From contig NZ_CP049257.1 in assembly GCF_011046535.1 (NCBI RefSeq), forward strand, positions 1,736,001-1,800,000: 64,000 nt of DNA, in the 5' to 3' direction. The notes under the pieces are model-generated. The model searched no databases and was not told the DNA's origin. It worked only from the letters and a program-made list of their open reading frames with translations. Shown piece by piece: positions 8,795 through 16,685 of this stretch. Every line of letters begins with the position of its first letter. Within the stretch, counting starts at the first letter, position 1. Origin of the DNA: Nocardioides anomalus. GTDB taxonomy: Bacteria; Actinomycetota; Actinomycetes; Propionibacteriales; Nocardioidaceae. The translations under genes were made by a program, and so were the position numbers.

Positions 8795-9469
8795 CTAGCC
8801 GAACGGCAGCGGCTCGGCGCCGAGCGCCACCGCGTGGGCTCGGGCCGCCGTCATCCGGCGGCGGTGGTGCATCCGGCAGAGGACCTCGTAGGCCACCTCG
8901 GGCGGCTCGGTGGCATCGGTGGCGTCCGTGGTGTCGGCTGCGTCGACGTCGCCGACCACGATGACCTCGCCCTCGACCACCATGACGCCGTTCTCGGTGC
9001 GGGCGTTGTGGGTGGCGCGGCGCCCGCACCAGCACAGCGCCTCGACCTGCAGGACGTGCATCCGGTCGGCGATCTCGACCAGGCGGGCGCTGCCGGGGAA
9101 GAGCTCGCTGCGGAAGTCGGTGAGGATGCCGAAGGCGAAGACGTCGAGCTGGAGCTCGTCGACGACCTTGGCCAGCTGGTCGACCTGGTCGCGGGTGTAG
9201 AACTGCGCCTCGTCGCAGATGAGGTAGTCCACGCGCGCGCCGCGGGTCAGCTCGTCGACGACGTAGCGCCAGAAGTGGAAGTCGGGGTCGACCTCGATCG
9301 CCTCGTGCTGCAGGCCGAGCCGGCTCGAGAGCATCGCGGTGCCGGCGCGGTCGCGGCTGGTGAAGATCCGGCCGACCAGGCCGCGGGCCGCGCGGTTGTG
9401 GTTGGTCTGCAGCGCCAGCGTGCTCTTGCCCGAGTCCATGGTCCCGGTGAAGAACTGGAGCTCGGCCAC
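8795..9469 (-). CDS. tdk: Thymidine kinase (type II, TK1-like)
   Basis: A 224-residue salvage enzyme that phosphorylates thymidine with ATP. The P-loop GTMDSGKST lies in the first 15 residues, ICDEAQF carries the Walker B and catalytic Glu, and a zinc ribbon is formed by CWC and, later, CRMH. Between the zinc half-sites sits an acidic low-complexity insert rich in Asp, Thr and Ala (about 18 residues), longer than usual. I start at GTG 9469 (MAELQFFTG) because TAGGGT lies exactly six bases upstream; GTG 9475 is the alternative. Confidence 0.94.
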   Translation of the reverse strand: MAELQFFTGTMDSGKSTLALQTNHNRAARGLVGRIFTSRDRAGTAMLSSRLGLQHEAIEVDPDFHFWRYVVDELTRGARVDYLICDEAQFYTRDQVDQLAKVVDELQLDVFAFGILTDFRSELFPGSARLVEIADRMHVLQVEALCWCGRRATHNARTENGVMVVEGEVIVVGDVDAADTTDATDATEPPEVAYEVLCRMHHRRRMTAARAHAVALGAEPLPFG

Positions 9470-9475
9470 CCGCAC

Positions 9476-9481
9476 ACCCTA
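9476..9481 (-). promoter_or_regulatory. Leaderless -10 box TAGGGT for tdk
   Basis: Read on the minus strand, TAGGGT ends six bases before GTG 9469. It favours that codon over GTG 9475. Confidence 0.55.
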
Positions 9482-9482
9482 T

Positions 9483-9893
9483 TCAGGGGTGCAGGTGGGC
9501 TCCTTTGACCGTCTTGTCCACGCCGTTCTTGGGCCCGAAGACCGCCAGCCCGACCAGGTCCAGCTCGTCGCGGCGCACGGCGCGCACCGCGGCCCGGTTG
9601 GCCTCGTCGTGGCCGGTCGAGAACATCTCGCGGGTGTAGACGCTCATGGCCAGCTCCCGGCCGAGCGCGCGCTGGTGGGCCGCGCGGAGGGTCTGGGCGT
9701 CGGCCTCGAGCACGACGACGGGCTGGCCCAGCAGGGGCAGGTACGTCGTGCCGTCGGCGTCCTCGTAGGCCTCGCCCATCAGCTGCGGGTGGGCGCCGGC
9801 GATCCCGCTGACCAGGAACGCGGTCACGTTCAGCCGCTGCCAGGACTCGAGGTCGTCGCGGACGAGCACGGCGATCTTGGTGTCGAACCTCAC
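9483..9893 (-). CDS. DUF2000 domain protein
   Basis: A 136-residue protein matching DUF2000, a small family with a peptidyl-tRNA-hydrolase-like fold: RFDTKIAVLVRDDL at the N-terminus, LNVTAFLVSGIAG, and a C-terminal DLVGLAVFGPKNGVDKTVKG. I start at GTG 9893, which gives the standard family N-terminus and has GGGGCGG upstream. An in-frame ATG at 9944 would add 17 non-conserved residues and overlap the start codon of the divergent AraC gene. It is divergent from the regulator gene, which may control it. Biochemical function unknown. Confidence 0.8.
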   Translation of the reverse strand: MRFDTKIAVLVRDDLESWQRLNVTAFLVSGIAGAHPQLMGEAYEDADGTTYLPLLGQPVVVLEADAQTLRAAHQRALGRELAMSVYTREMFSTGHDEANRAAVRAVRRDELDLVGLAVFGPKNGVDKTVKGAHLHP

Positions 9894-9930
9894 CGCCCCA
9901 GCGTCGTCGGGTGGGGCGGGGCCGGTCTTG

Positions 9931-9936
9931 TACGTT
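9931..9936 (+). promoter_or_regulatory. Leaderless -10 box TACGTT for the AraC gene
   Basis: TACGTT is followed by six bases and then ATG 9943. This fixes the start of the regulator. Confidence 0.6.
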
Positions 9937-9942
9937 CCTGAC

Positions 9943-10728
9943 ATGCCCGGGACCAGCGCGACCAGCGAGCGGGTGCGCGCCTGGCGCCCGGCGGTGCCCG
10001 GGCTGGCCGAGGTGCTGCACGCCCACTTCGACGCCCACGCCTACCCGGCCCACGTGCACGAGTCGTGGACGGTGCTGCTGGTCGACGCCGGCGGCGTGGA
10101 CTACACGCTGGACGGCCGCGCTCAGCAGGCCGTGGCGCAGCGGGTGACCGTCCTGCCGCCGTACGTCTCCCACGACGGCCGGTCGGCTTCGCCGGGTGGC
10201 TTCGACAAGCGCGTGCTGTACGTCGACGAGCGGTGGCTCCCGGCGTCGCTCACCGGCGCCGCGCTGCGCCACCCCTCCTTCGACGACCCGGGGCTGGCCC
10301 GCGCGGTCTCCGCGGTCCACGCCTCGCTCGCCGACCCGCTCGAGGCCGAGTCCCGCCTCGCGCTGGTCACCGAGCGGATCGCGGGCCACCTGTCGGCCGC
10401 CGGTCCGAGCCCGGACCGCGATCCCGGCCTGGCCCGGTTGGTCCGGGCCCGCCTGGACACCGACCACCCACCCACGCTCGACGCCCTGGCTCGCGAGCTC
10501 GGCACCCACCCCTCGCACCTGGTCCGCGTGTTCCGCCGCGAGCACGGGCTGCCGCCGCACCGCTACGTCGTCGGGCGTCGCCTCGACCGGGCCCGGCGGC
10601 TGCTGCTCGACGGCGTCCCGGCCGCCGAGGTCGCGGTGGCCGTCGGCTTCCACGACCAGTCCCACCTGACCCGGCACTTCAGGGCGCTGCTCGGCACCAC
10701 GCCCGGACGGTTCAGGATGGCTGCGTGA
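9943..10728 (+). CDS. AraC-family transcriptional regulator
   Basis: A 261-residue regulator with an N-terminal cupin-like sensing domain (HVHESWTVLLVDAGG, then VTVLPPYVSHDGR) and a C-terminal double helix-turn-helix of about 100 residues (LARELGTHPSHLVRVFRREHG and later AAEVAVAVGFHDQSHLTRHFR, ending LGTTPGRFR). It overlaps the rhodanese gene downstream by 4 bases (GTGA), and the DUF2000 gene diverges from it, so these are its likeliest targets. AraC members with this cupin pattern commonly sense small organic molecules; the ligand here is not known. Confidence 0.92.
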   Translation: MPGTSATSERVRAWRPAVPGLAEVLHAHFDAHAYPAHVHESWTVLLVDAGGVDYTLDGRAQQAVAQRVTVLPPYVSHDGRSASPGGFDKRVLYVDERWLPASLTGAALRHPSFDDPGLARAVSAVHASLADPLEAESRLALVTERIAGHLSAAGPSPDRDPGLARLVRARLDTDHPPTLDALARELGTHPSHLVRVFRREHGLPPHRYVVGRRLDRARRLLLDGVPAAEVAVAVGFHDQSHLTRHFRALLGTTPGRFRMAA

Positions 10729-11546
10729 GCTCACCGCTGATCGACGCCGCCAAGCTGCTGGAGCTGCTCGACCGCGGCGAGGTGACCGTGCTGGACGTCC
10801 GCTACCGGCTGGGTGGCCCACCGGGCCGCCGGGAGTACGACGCCGGGCACGTCCCCGGCGCGGCGTACGTCGACCTGAACCGCGACCTCGCCGCGCCGCC
10901 CGGTGCGGGCGGCCGGCACCCGCTGCCCGACCCGGAGGCCTTCGGCGCCGCGATGCGGCGCGCCGGGGTGAGCGCGGACCGGCCCGTGGTGGTCTACGAC
11001 GACTGGGCCGGTCACGCCGCCGGTCGGGCCTGGTGGCTGCTGTGCCACCACGGCCACCCGGACGTGCGCGTGCTCGACGGCGGGTGGTCCGCCTGGCGAG
11101 AGGCCGGGGGAGCGGTGCAGGCCAGCACGCCGACCGTGGCCGAGGGCGACTTCCGGCCCGGCCCCGGGGCGATGCCGGTCGTCGAGGCCGACCGGCTCCT
11201 CGACGTACCGGTCGTCGTCGACGCCCGTGCCGCCGAGCGCTACCGCGGCGAGGTCGAGCCCGTGGACCCGGTGGCCGGCCACGTGCCCGGCGCGGTCAAC
11301 GTGCCGACCAGCACCAACCTCGACGCCCACGGCCGGTTCCGCGACCCGGCCCAGCTGCGCGCCCTCTACGAGGCGGCCGGCGTGCCCACCGACGGCAGCG
11401 TTGAGGTCGCGGTCTACTGCGGCTCCGGCGTCACCGCCACTCACGACCTGATCGCGCTGGAGCTGCTCGGGGTGCGCGCCGCGCTCTACCCCGGCAGCTG
11501 GTCCGGCTGGATCACCGACCCCGAGCGACCCGTGGAGACGAGTTGA
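10725..11546 (+). CDS. Thiosulfate/3-mercaptopyruvate sulfurtransferase (two rhodanese domains)
   Basis: A 273-residue tandem rhodanese. The first domain (about 1-135) ends in YDDWAGHAAGRAWW, where the Cys is lost, as in the inactive half of this family. The second (about 150-270) has the catalytic Cys232 in YCGSGVTA, the 3-mercaptopyruvate/thiosulfate-type loop. It transfers a sulfane sulfur to cyanide or a thiol acceptor in the cytoplasm. It starts at GTG overlapping the AraC stop and ends with a TTGA overlap into the next gene, so it is the middle of a three-gene unit. Confidence 0.92.
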   Translation: MSSPLIDAAKLLELLDRGEVTVLDVRYRLGGPPGRREYDAGHVPGAAYVDLNRDLAAPPGAGGRHPLPDPEAFGAAMRRAGVSADRPVVVYDDWAGHAAGRAWWLLCHHGHPDVRVLDGGWSAWREAGGAVQASTPTVAEGDFRPGPGAMPVVEADRLLDVPVVVDARAAERYRGEVEPVDPVAGHVPGAVNVPTSTNLDAHGRFRDPAQLRALYEAAGVPTDGSVEVAVYCGSGVTATHDLIALELLGVRAALYPGSWSGWITDPERPVETS

Positions 11547-12553
11547 CGCAGAGCACCCAGATCCGGCTCCGGCGACGCCCCGAGGGCGAGCCGACTCCGG
11601 ACGACTTCGAGACCGTCACCACCGAGCTGCCCGCGCTCGAGGACGGCCAGGTCCTGCTCCGGGTGCGCTACCTGTCGCTGGACCCCTACATGCGCGGGCG
11701 GATGAGCGACGCCGAGTCCTACGCCGACCCGCTCCAGCTCGGCGACGTCGTCGTCGGCGGCACGGTGGCCGAGGTCGTGGAGTCCCGCTCGGACCGCCGG
11801 CAGGTCGGCGACCTGGTGCTGTCCTATTCCGGCTGGCAGTCCCACGCCGTCGCCGACGCCCGGCACACCCGCGCGCTCGACGACGCCCACCCGCCCAGCA
11901 CGGCGCTCGGGGTGCTCGGGATGCCGGGCTTCACGGCGTACGCCGGGCTGCTGCTGCTCGGCCGGCCGGAGGAGGGCGAGACGGTCGTCGTCGCCGCCGC
12001 GACCGGGCCGGTGGGCTCCGCGGTCGGGCAGATCGCCCGGATCAGGGGCGCCCGGGCCGTGGGCATCGCCGGCGGACCGGAGAAGTGCCGCGCGCTCGTC
12101 GAGGAGTTCGGCTTCGACGCGGCCGTGGACCACCGCGCGCCGGACTTCCGCGAGCGGCTGGCCGAGGCCGTGCCCGACGGGATCGACGTCTACTTCGAGA
12201 ACGTCGGCGGCCAGGTCTGGCGGGCCGTCATGCGCCACCTCAACCTCTACGCGCGCGTCCCGGTGTGCGGGCTGGTCGCCGGCTACAACGACACGAGCGC
12301 ACCGGAGGGGCCGGACCGGCTCGACGCGTTCATGCGGCTCGTGCTCACCAAGAGCCTGACCGTGCGCGGGTTCATCCAGAACGAGTTCGAGCGCGAGCAC
12401 TTCGGGGCGTTCCTCGAGGAGATGTCGGCCTGGGTGGCCGACGGTCGGGTCCGCTACCGCGAGGACGTGACCCACGGGCTGGAGAACGCCGTGGACGCCT
12501 TCGTCGGCATGCTCGCGGGGCGCAACTTCGGCAAGACCGTCGTCGAGCTCTGA
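11543..12553 (+). CDS. NADP-dependent zinc-free medium-chain oxidoreductase (CurA/YncB-like)
   Basis: A 336-residue MDR enzyme: LSLDPYMRGRM is the characteristic N-terminal block of the leukotriene B4 dehydrogenase/CurA group, followed by GMPGFTAYAGL and a nucleotide loop AATGPVGSAVGQIARIRG. VDVYFENVGG-type substrate region is present (IDVYFENVGG). Such enzymes reduce the double bond of alpha,beta-unsaturated ketones or aldehydes with NADPH. Start TTG 11543 overlaps the rhodanese stop. It ends 17 bases before zwf, a possible source of its NADPH. Confidence 0.92.
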   Translation: MTQSTQIRLRRRPEGEPTPDDFETVTTELPALEDGQVLLRVRYLSLDPYMRGRMSDAESYADPLQLGDVVVGGTVAEVVESRSDRRQVGDLVLSYSGWQSHAVADARHTRALDDAHPPSTALGVLGMPGFTAYAGLLLLGRPEEGETVVVAAATGPVGSAVGQIARIRGARAVGIAGGPEKCRALVEEFGFDAAVDHRAPDFRERLAEAVPDGIDVYFENVGGQVWRAVMRHLNLYARVPVCGLVAGYNDTSAPEGPDRLDAFMRLVLTKSLTVRGFIQNEFEREHFGAFLEEMSAWVADGRVRYREDVTHGLENAVDAFVGMLAGRNFGKTVVEL

Positions 12554-12570
12554 GCGGACACCGGACACCC

Positions 12571-13935
12571 ATGACCCCCACGATCGGGACCCTGCTCGTC
12601 CTCGGCGCCGACGGCGACCTGGCCCGGCGGCTGATGCTCCCCGGCCTGGCGTCACTGCTGGCCAGCGACTGGGCGCCCGGCCGCTCGCTGCGGCTCATCG
12701 GCACCGGGCTCAGCGAGCTGGACGACGCAGCCTGGCGGCGCCGGGTCGAGGAGGCGATGGGGACGGCGCGCGGTCGGGTGGCCGAGACCGTCCGCCACAG
12801 CCACTACGAGACCCACGACGTCACCTCGGTCGAGGAGCTGCGCGGCCTGCTCGAGCAGTGCGAGGGGACCCCGGCGATCTTCTTCGCGCTGCCACCCGCG
12901 GTGACGGCCCGGGTCTGCCAGGCGCTGCGGCTCGTCGACCTGCCCGAGGGCACGGTGCTGGCCATGGAGAAGCCGTTCGGCACCGGCCTGGTCGAGGCCC
13001 GGTCCCTCAACGAGCTGGTGACCACGCTGGTGCCCGAGGAGCAGGTCTTCCGCATCGACCACTTCCTGGGCCGCAGCGACGTCATCAACATCCTGGGCGT
13101 CCGCTTCGCCAACCGGATGCTGGAGCCGATCTGGAACAACCAGCACGTGGAGTCCATCGAGGTCGTCTACGACGAGTCGCTGGCCCTGGAGGGCCGGGCC
13201 GGCTACTACGACCACGCCGGCGCGCTCATGGACATGGTCCAGAGCCACCTGCTCCAGGTGATGGCCCTGCTGATGATGGACCCGATCAGCCGCATCGACG
13301 AGCGCGAGCTGCGCGCCGCCAAGGCCCAGGTGCTGCGCAACACCCGGCTGCGGGGCGGCCCGCGCGGCGCCGGGCGCCGAGCGCGCTACACCGCCGGTGA
13401 GCTGGGCGGCCACCGGGTCCCGGCGTACACCCGCGAGGACGGCGTCGACCCGCGCCGCCGCACCGAGACCCTGGCCGAGCTCGACCTCGAGGTCGACACC
13501 TGGCGCTGGGCCGGCGTGCCCGTGAAGCTCCGCTCCGGCAAGGCGCTCGGTCAGCCGCGCAAGGAGGCGGTGGTGACGCTCAAGCGCACCCCGCACCTGC
13601 CCGACGGCCTGGTCGGCCACGACTCCCGCGACCGGGTGACCATCGGCTTCAAGCCGGCCCGCATCGCGTTGCACCTGGACGTCAGCGGCCCGGGCGACCC
13701 CTTCGCGCTGGACTCCGCCGACCCGGCGGCCGACCTGGCCGACGGCGACCTCCCGGCGTACGGCGAGGTGCTGGCCGGGGTGCTCGACGGTGACCCGCTG
13801 CTGGCCGTGCGCGGCGACAACGCCGAGGAGTGCTGGCGCATCGTCGAGCCCGTGCTGGAGTCGTGGCGGGCCGACGAGGTGCCGATGGAGACCTACGCCG
13901 CGGGCTCGGAGGGACCCCGGACCTGGTCGAGGTGA
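12571..13935 (+). CDS. zwf: Glucose-6-phosphate 1-dehydrogenase
   Basis: A 454-residue enzyme that oxidises glucose 6-phosphate to 6-phosphogluconolactone and makes NADPH. The nucleotide loop is LGADGDLARR (residues ~10-19), followed by EKPFGTG and the substrate-binding RIDHFLGRS, where the usual Tyr of RIDHYLGK is Phe and the Lys is Arg. It is not next to opcA, tal or tkt, so it is probably a second, stand-alone zwf copy; here it lies 17 bases behind an NADPH-type reductase gene. The RIDHFLG change could alter cofactor or substrate use and deserves attention. Confidence 0.92.
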   Translation: MTPTIGTLLVLGADGDLARRLMLPGLASLLASDWAPGRSLRLIGTGLSELDDAAWRRRVEEAMGTARGRVAETVRHSHYETHDVTSVEELRGLLEQCEGTPAIFFALPPAVTARVCQALRLVDLPEGTVLAMEKPFGTGLVEARSLNELVTTLVPEEQVFRIDHFLGRSDVINILGVRFANRMLEPIWNNQHVESIEVVYDESLALEGRAGYYDHAGALMDMVQSHLLQVMALLMMDPISRIDERELRAAKAQVLRNTRLRGGPRGAGRRARYTAGELGGHRVPAYTREDGVDPRRRTETLAELDLEVDTWRWAGVPVKLRSGKALGQPRKEAVVTLKRTPHLPDGLVGHDSRDRVTIGFKPARIALHLDVSGPGDPFALDSADPAADLADGDLPAYGEVLAGVLDGDPLLAVRGDNAEECWRIVEPVLESWRADEVPMETYAAGSEGPRTWSR

Positions 13936-13981
13936 ACCCGCTCCCTGTGCACAAGGCACCCGCGCGCCCGTCTCCGCGGTC

Positions 13982-13987
13982 TACCGT
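13982..13987 (+). promoter_or_regulatory. Leaderless -10 box TACCGT
   Basis: Followed by exactly six bases and GTG 13994; decides the start of the small membrane protein. Confidence 0.6.
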
Positions 13988-13993
13988 CTGACC

Positions 13994-14425
13994 GTGAAGA
14001 GTGTCGCTAGCCGCCGCGGCCAGTTCGCGGCCGTGGCCGCGCTCGGCGTCCTGCTCTTCGCAGCGGTCTACCTCCACACCGACGAGCCGGACATCTCGCA
14101 CGACTCCGCCTGGGATGCGGTCTTCGACAGTCGCGTACTGGTCGCCGGCAGTCGGTTGCTGGTCGGTGTGGTGATCATCTACGTGCTCATCTCCGTAGCG
14201 GTACGCGCCCGGCGTGGCCAGTGGGTCCGAGGCGCAGGGCCAGTGGAGACCGACGCGCCGGCCCAGCGTTTCATCGACAGCTCCGACGAGCTCCGTCGAC
14301 AGCTCCGCGAGGCGAGGGGCACGATCGAGCAACTGCAAGAACGGCTCGGGGACAGCGCCAGACAACGCGAGGAGCTGCTCGCTAGGCTGGGTGGAGAGGA
14401 GGACAGGACTCGCGATGGCGGATGA
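13994..14425 (+). CDS. Small membrane protein with a C-terminal coiled coil
   Basis: A 143-residue protein with two hydrophobic segments (roughly 10-27 and 55-72) and a cytoplasmic tail whose last 50 residues are heptad-rich and charged (ELRRQLREARGTIEQLQERL), predicted coiled coil. No enzyme motif. It is expressed from its own leaderless promoter and overlaps the next small gene by 11 bases. Function unknown; the architecture fits a membrane anchor or scaffold that may bind its coiled-coil neighbour. Confidence 0.75.
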   Translation: MKSVASRRGQFAAVAALGVLLFAAVYLHTDEPDISHDSAWDAVFDSRVLVAGSRLLVGVVIIYVLISVAVRARRGQWVRGAGPVETDAPAQRFIDSSDELRRQLREARGTIEQLQERLGDSARQREELLARLGGEEDRTRDGG

Positions 14426-14576
14426 GACGTACCTGCGACGGCAGATCGAGGAAGACAAGGCAGCAGTCGAGCGCGCTCAGCGCGAGGTGCAGCGGATCAA
14501 CAGGACGCTGCAGAAGTCGCGGAGGGCGCGCCGGGAGTTCATGACGTCTCTGAAGCGGGCCAACGCCGGGCGTTGA
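14415..14576 (+). CDS. 53-residue charged coiled-coil protein
   Basis: A very small protein starting at ATG 14415 inside the end of the previous gene. It is almost entirely helical and charged, with alternating Glu/Lys/Arg (YLRRQIEEDKAAVERAQREV, then TLQKSRRARREF). It may pair with the coiled-coil tail of the membrane protein encoded upstream. Evidence for coding is the overlap, the regular helix pattern and codon bias; there is no known family that I recognise. Confidence 0.6.
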   Translation: MADETYLRRQIEEDKAAVERAQREVQRINRTLQKSRRARREFMTSLKRANAGR

Positions 14577-14597
14577 GGCGAAGGGGGGAGTCCTCCA

Positions 14598-16601
14598 CTA
14601 CCAGTGGATCCCCTTGAAGACCCGGGCCAGCATGATCTGCTCGGACTCGCGCGCACCCGGGTTGACCTCGCCCTTGGCCGCGGCCGAGTCCGGGAACACG
14701 TGGTAGGCCATGTTGAGCACGCGGAAGGCCAACTTGGGCGCGACCGTGTGCGCGATGGCGCCGGCGTTGCCCAGCAGCGTGTTGATCTCGTGCGGCCGCT
14801 CGACCATGGCCTTGATGACCAGGTCGGCCGCCTGCGCCGGTGAGATCGTGGGGAACTTGTCGTAGATCTTGGTCGGGGCGATCATCGGCGTGCGCACCAG
14901 CGGCATGTGGATGCCGGTGAAGGTGATGCCGTCGCCGACCAGCTCGCTGGCCACGACGTTGGACCACGAGTCGAGCGCGGCCTTCGAGGCGACGTACGCC
15001 GAGAAGCGCGGCGGGTTGGTCTGCACGCCGATCGAGCTGACGTTCACCACGTGGCCGCGCCTCTGCTCCCGCATGGCCGGCAGCAGGCCGATGACCAGTC
15101 GGATCGCGCCGAAGTAGTTGAGCTGCATGGTGCGCTCGAAGTCGTGGAACCGGTCGTGGCTCAGCTTGAGCGAGCGCCGGATCGAGCGGCCGGCGTTGTT
15201 GACCACGAAGTCCACCGACGGCAGCGTCTCGGTGAGCTCCTTGGTGAGCGTGTCGATGGCGTCGAGGTCGGACAGGTCGCACGGGAACACGTACGCCGTG
15301 CCGCCGCGCGCCTCGATCGCGGCCTTCGTGGCCTCGAGCTTGTCCTGGCCCCGGGCGACGAGGACGGGGACGCCGCCGCACTGCGCGACCTTGAGCGCGG
15401 TGACCTGGCCGATGCCCGAGGAGGCGCCGGTGATGACGACGTACTTGCCCTGGAGGGCCTCGCGGTTGCGCGGGTCGCGACCGGAGGCCTCGTCGAGGTT
15501 CTCCTCCCAGAAGCTCCACAGCGTGCGGGCGTACCCGTCCAGGTGCGGCACCGAGACGCCCGAGCCGGCCAGCGCCTGCTCGGTGCGGCGCGAGTCGAAG
15601 GTTGCGGTGAAGGCGGTGTGGGAGAGCACCTCGGCGGGGATGCCGAGCCGACCGACGGTGAGGTCCAGGGCGGCCTGGGCCGGCGCGGTCCGCAGGACGG
15701 TGTTGACGATGGTCGAGGGCCGCAGCGCGCGGGGGAGCAGGCCGACCACGCCACGGGTGGCTTGCCGGTCGACCGGGGTGGCGAAGGTCGGGGCGCCGGC
15801 CGCCGCGCAGAACGCGTTGACCATGTCGACCACCGGCTGCGGCTCCGGGTTGACCAGGTGGAACGCCTCGCCGTCGCGGTCGGGCAGGTGCGCGAGGTGG
15901 TCCATGGCCTTGGCCACGTAGTCGACGGGGACGACGTTGGTGTCGCCGAGGTCGAGCCCGACCAGCGGGAGCCAGCCGGGCAGGGTGTCGCGCATCAGCT
16001 TCATGAGCGGGAAGAAGTAGTAGGGGCCGTCGACCTTGTCCATGGCCCCGGTCTCGGAGTGCCCGACCACGATGGCCGGCCGGTAGACCCGCCACGGCAC
16101 CGTCGCCTCGGTGCGCACGATCTTCTCCGACTCGTGCTTGGTGCGGTGGTACGGCGAGGGCAGGTGCTGGCCCTCGTCGAACATCGTCTCGTCGAAGACG
16201 CCGTGGAACTCACCCGCGGCCGCCACGCTCGAGACCTGGTGGAAGCAGCCCACCCGCAGCGCCTCGGCCAGCTCCAGCGCGTGGCGGGTGCCGCCCACGT
16301 TGAGCTGCTCGTTGGTCGCGTCGTCCGCGGTCATGTCGTAGATGGCCGCGAGGTGGAAGAAGTGGTCGACCTCGCCCTCGTGCTCGCCGACCCACGCCTC
16401 GTCCACCCCGAGCCGCTCGGCGCCCAGGTCGCCGACCACCGGGACCACCCGGTCGGTGTCCCAGGCCCGGATCAGCGCCTCCATCCGGGGCAGCGAGGAC
16501 TCCCGGCAGAGCACGAAGACGGGTCCGTCACGGTGGTCCAGCAGCTCCTGGACCAGGTGCCGGCCGATGAACCCCGTGGCCCCCGTGACGAAGTACGACA
16601 T
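14598..16601 (-). CDS. Two-domain fatty acyl-CoA reductase (extended SDR plus classical SDR)
   Basis: A 667-residue fusion. The N-terminal half is an extended (male-sterility-like) SDR with TGATGFIG at 6-13 and a YHRTK active site; the C-terminal half is a classical SDR with TGASSGIG at 391-398, NNAG and YVASK. This length and order match long bacterial fatty acyl-CoA reductases such as Marinobacter FarA and mycobacterial AcrA1 (Rv3391), which reduce acyl-CoA to aldehyde or alcohol for wax esters. The exact substrate is inferred. The ATG is fixed by TAACCT six bases upstream. It diverges from a secreted protein gene. Confidence 0.85.
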   Translation of the reverse strand: MSYFVTGATGFIGRHLVQELLDHRDGPVFVLCRESSLPRMEALIRAWDTDRVVPVVGDLGAERLGVDEAWVGEHEGEVDHFFHLAAIYDMTADDATNEQLNVGGTRHALELAEALRVGCFHQVSSVAAAGEFHGVFDETMFDEGQHLPSPYHRTKHESEKIVRTEATVPWRVYRPAIVVGHSETGAMDKVDGPYYFFPLMKLMRDTLPGWLPLVGLDLGDTNVVPVDYVAKAMDHLAHLPDRDGEAFHLVNPEPQPVVDMVNAFCAAAGAPTFATPVDRQATRGVVGLLPRALRPSTIVNTVLRTAPAQAALDLTVGRLGIPAEVLSHTAFTATFDSRRTEQALAGSGVSVPHLDGYARTLWSFWEENLDEASGRDPRNREALQGKYVVITGASSGIGQVTALKVAQCGGVPVLVARGQDKLEATKAAIEARGGTAYVFPCDLSDLDAIDTLTKELTETLPSVDFVVNNAGRSIRRSLKLSHDRFHDFERTMQLNYFGAIRLVIGLLPAMREQRRGHVVNVSSIGVQTNPPRFSAYVASKAALDSWSNVVASELVGDGITFTGIHMPLVRTPMIAPTKIYDKFPTISPAQAADLVIKAMVERPHEINTLLGNAGAIAHTVAPKLAFRVLNMAYHVFPDSAAAKGEVNPGARESEQIMLARVFKGIHW

Positions 16602-16607
16602 GGGCGG

Positions 16608-16613
16608 AGGTTA
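16608..16613 (-). promoter_or_regulatory. Leaderless -10 box TAACCT for the acyl-CoA reductase
   Basis: On the minus strand, six bases separate TAACCT from ATG 16601. Confidence 0.6.
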
Positions 16614-16685
16614 CCCACTGGTCACCGGCGCAGACAGGCCCGTCGCGCAGGTTTCACCGGGGTGCGACTCGGGCATCCGGTCGCC

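Noticed and set aside
9942-9945. Divergent genes sharing CATG as both start codons
   Set aside because: The AraC start at 9943 is well supported, but the DUF2000 protein most likely starts at GTG 9893, where the family similarity begins and a ribosome site is present.
10725-11546. First rhodanese domain of the sulfurtransferase as a second active site
   Set aside because: The loop reads YDDWAGHAA with no Cys, as in the inactive N-terminal domain of ordinary two-domain sulfurtransferases; nothing unusual.
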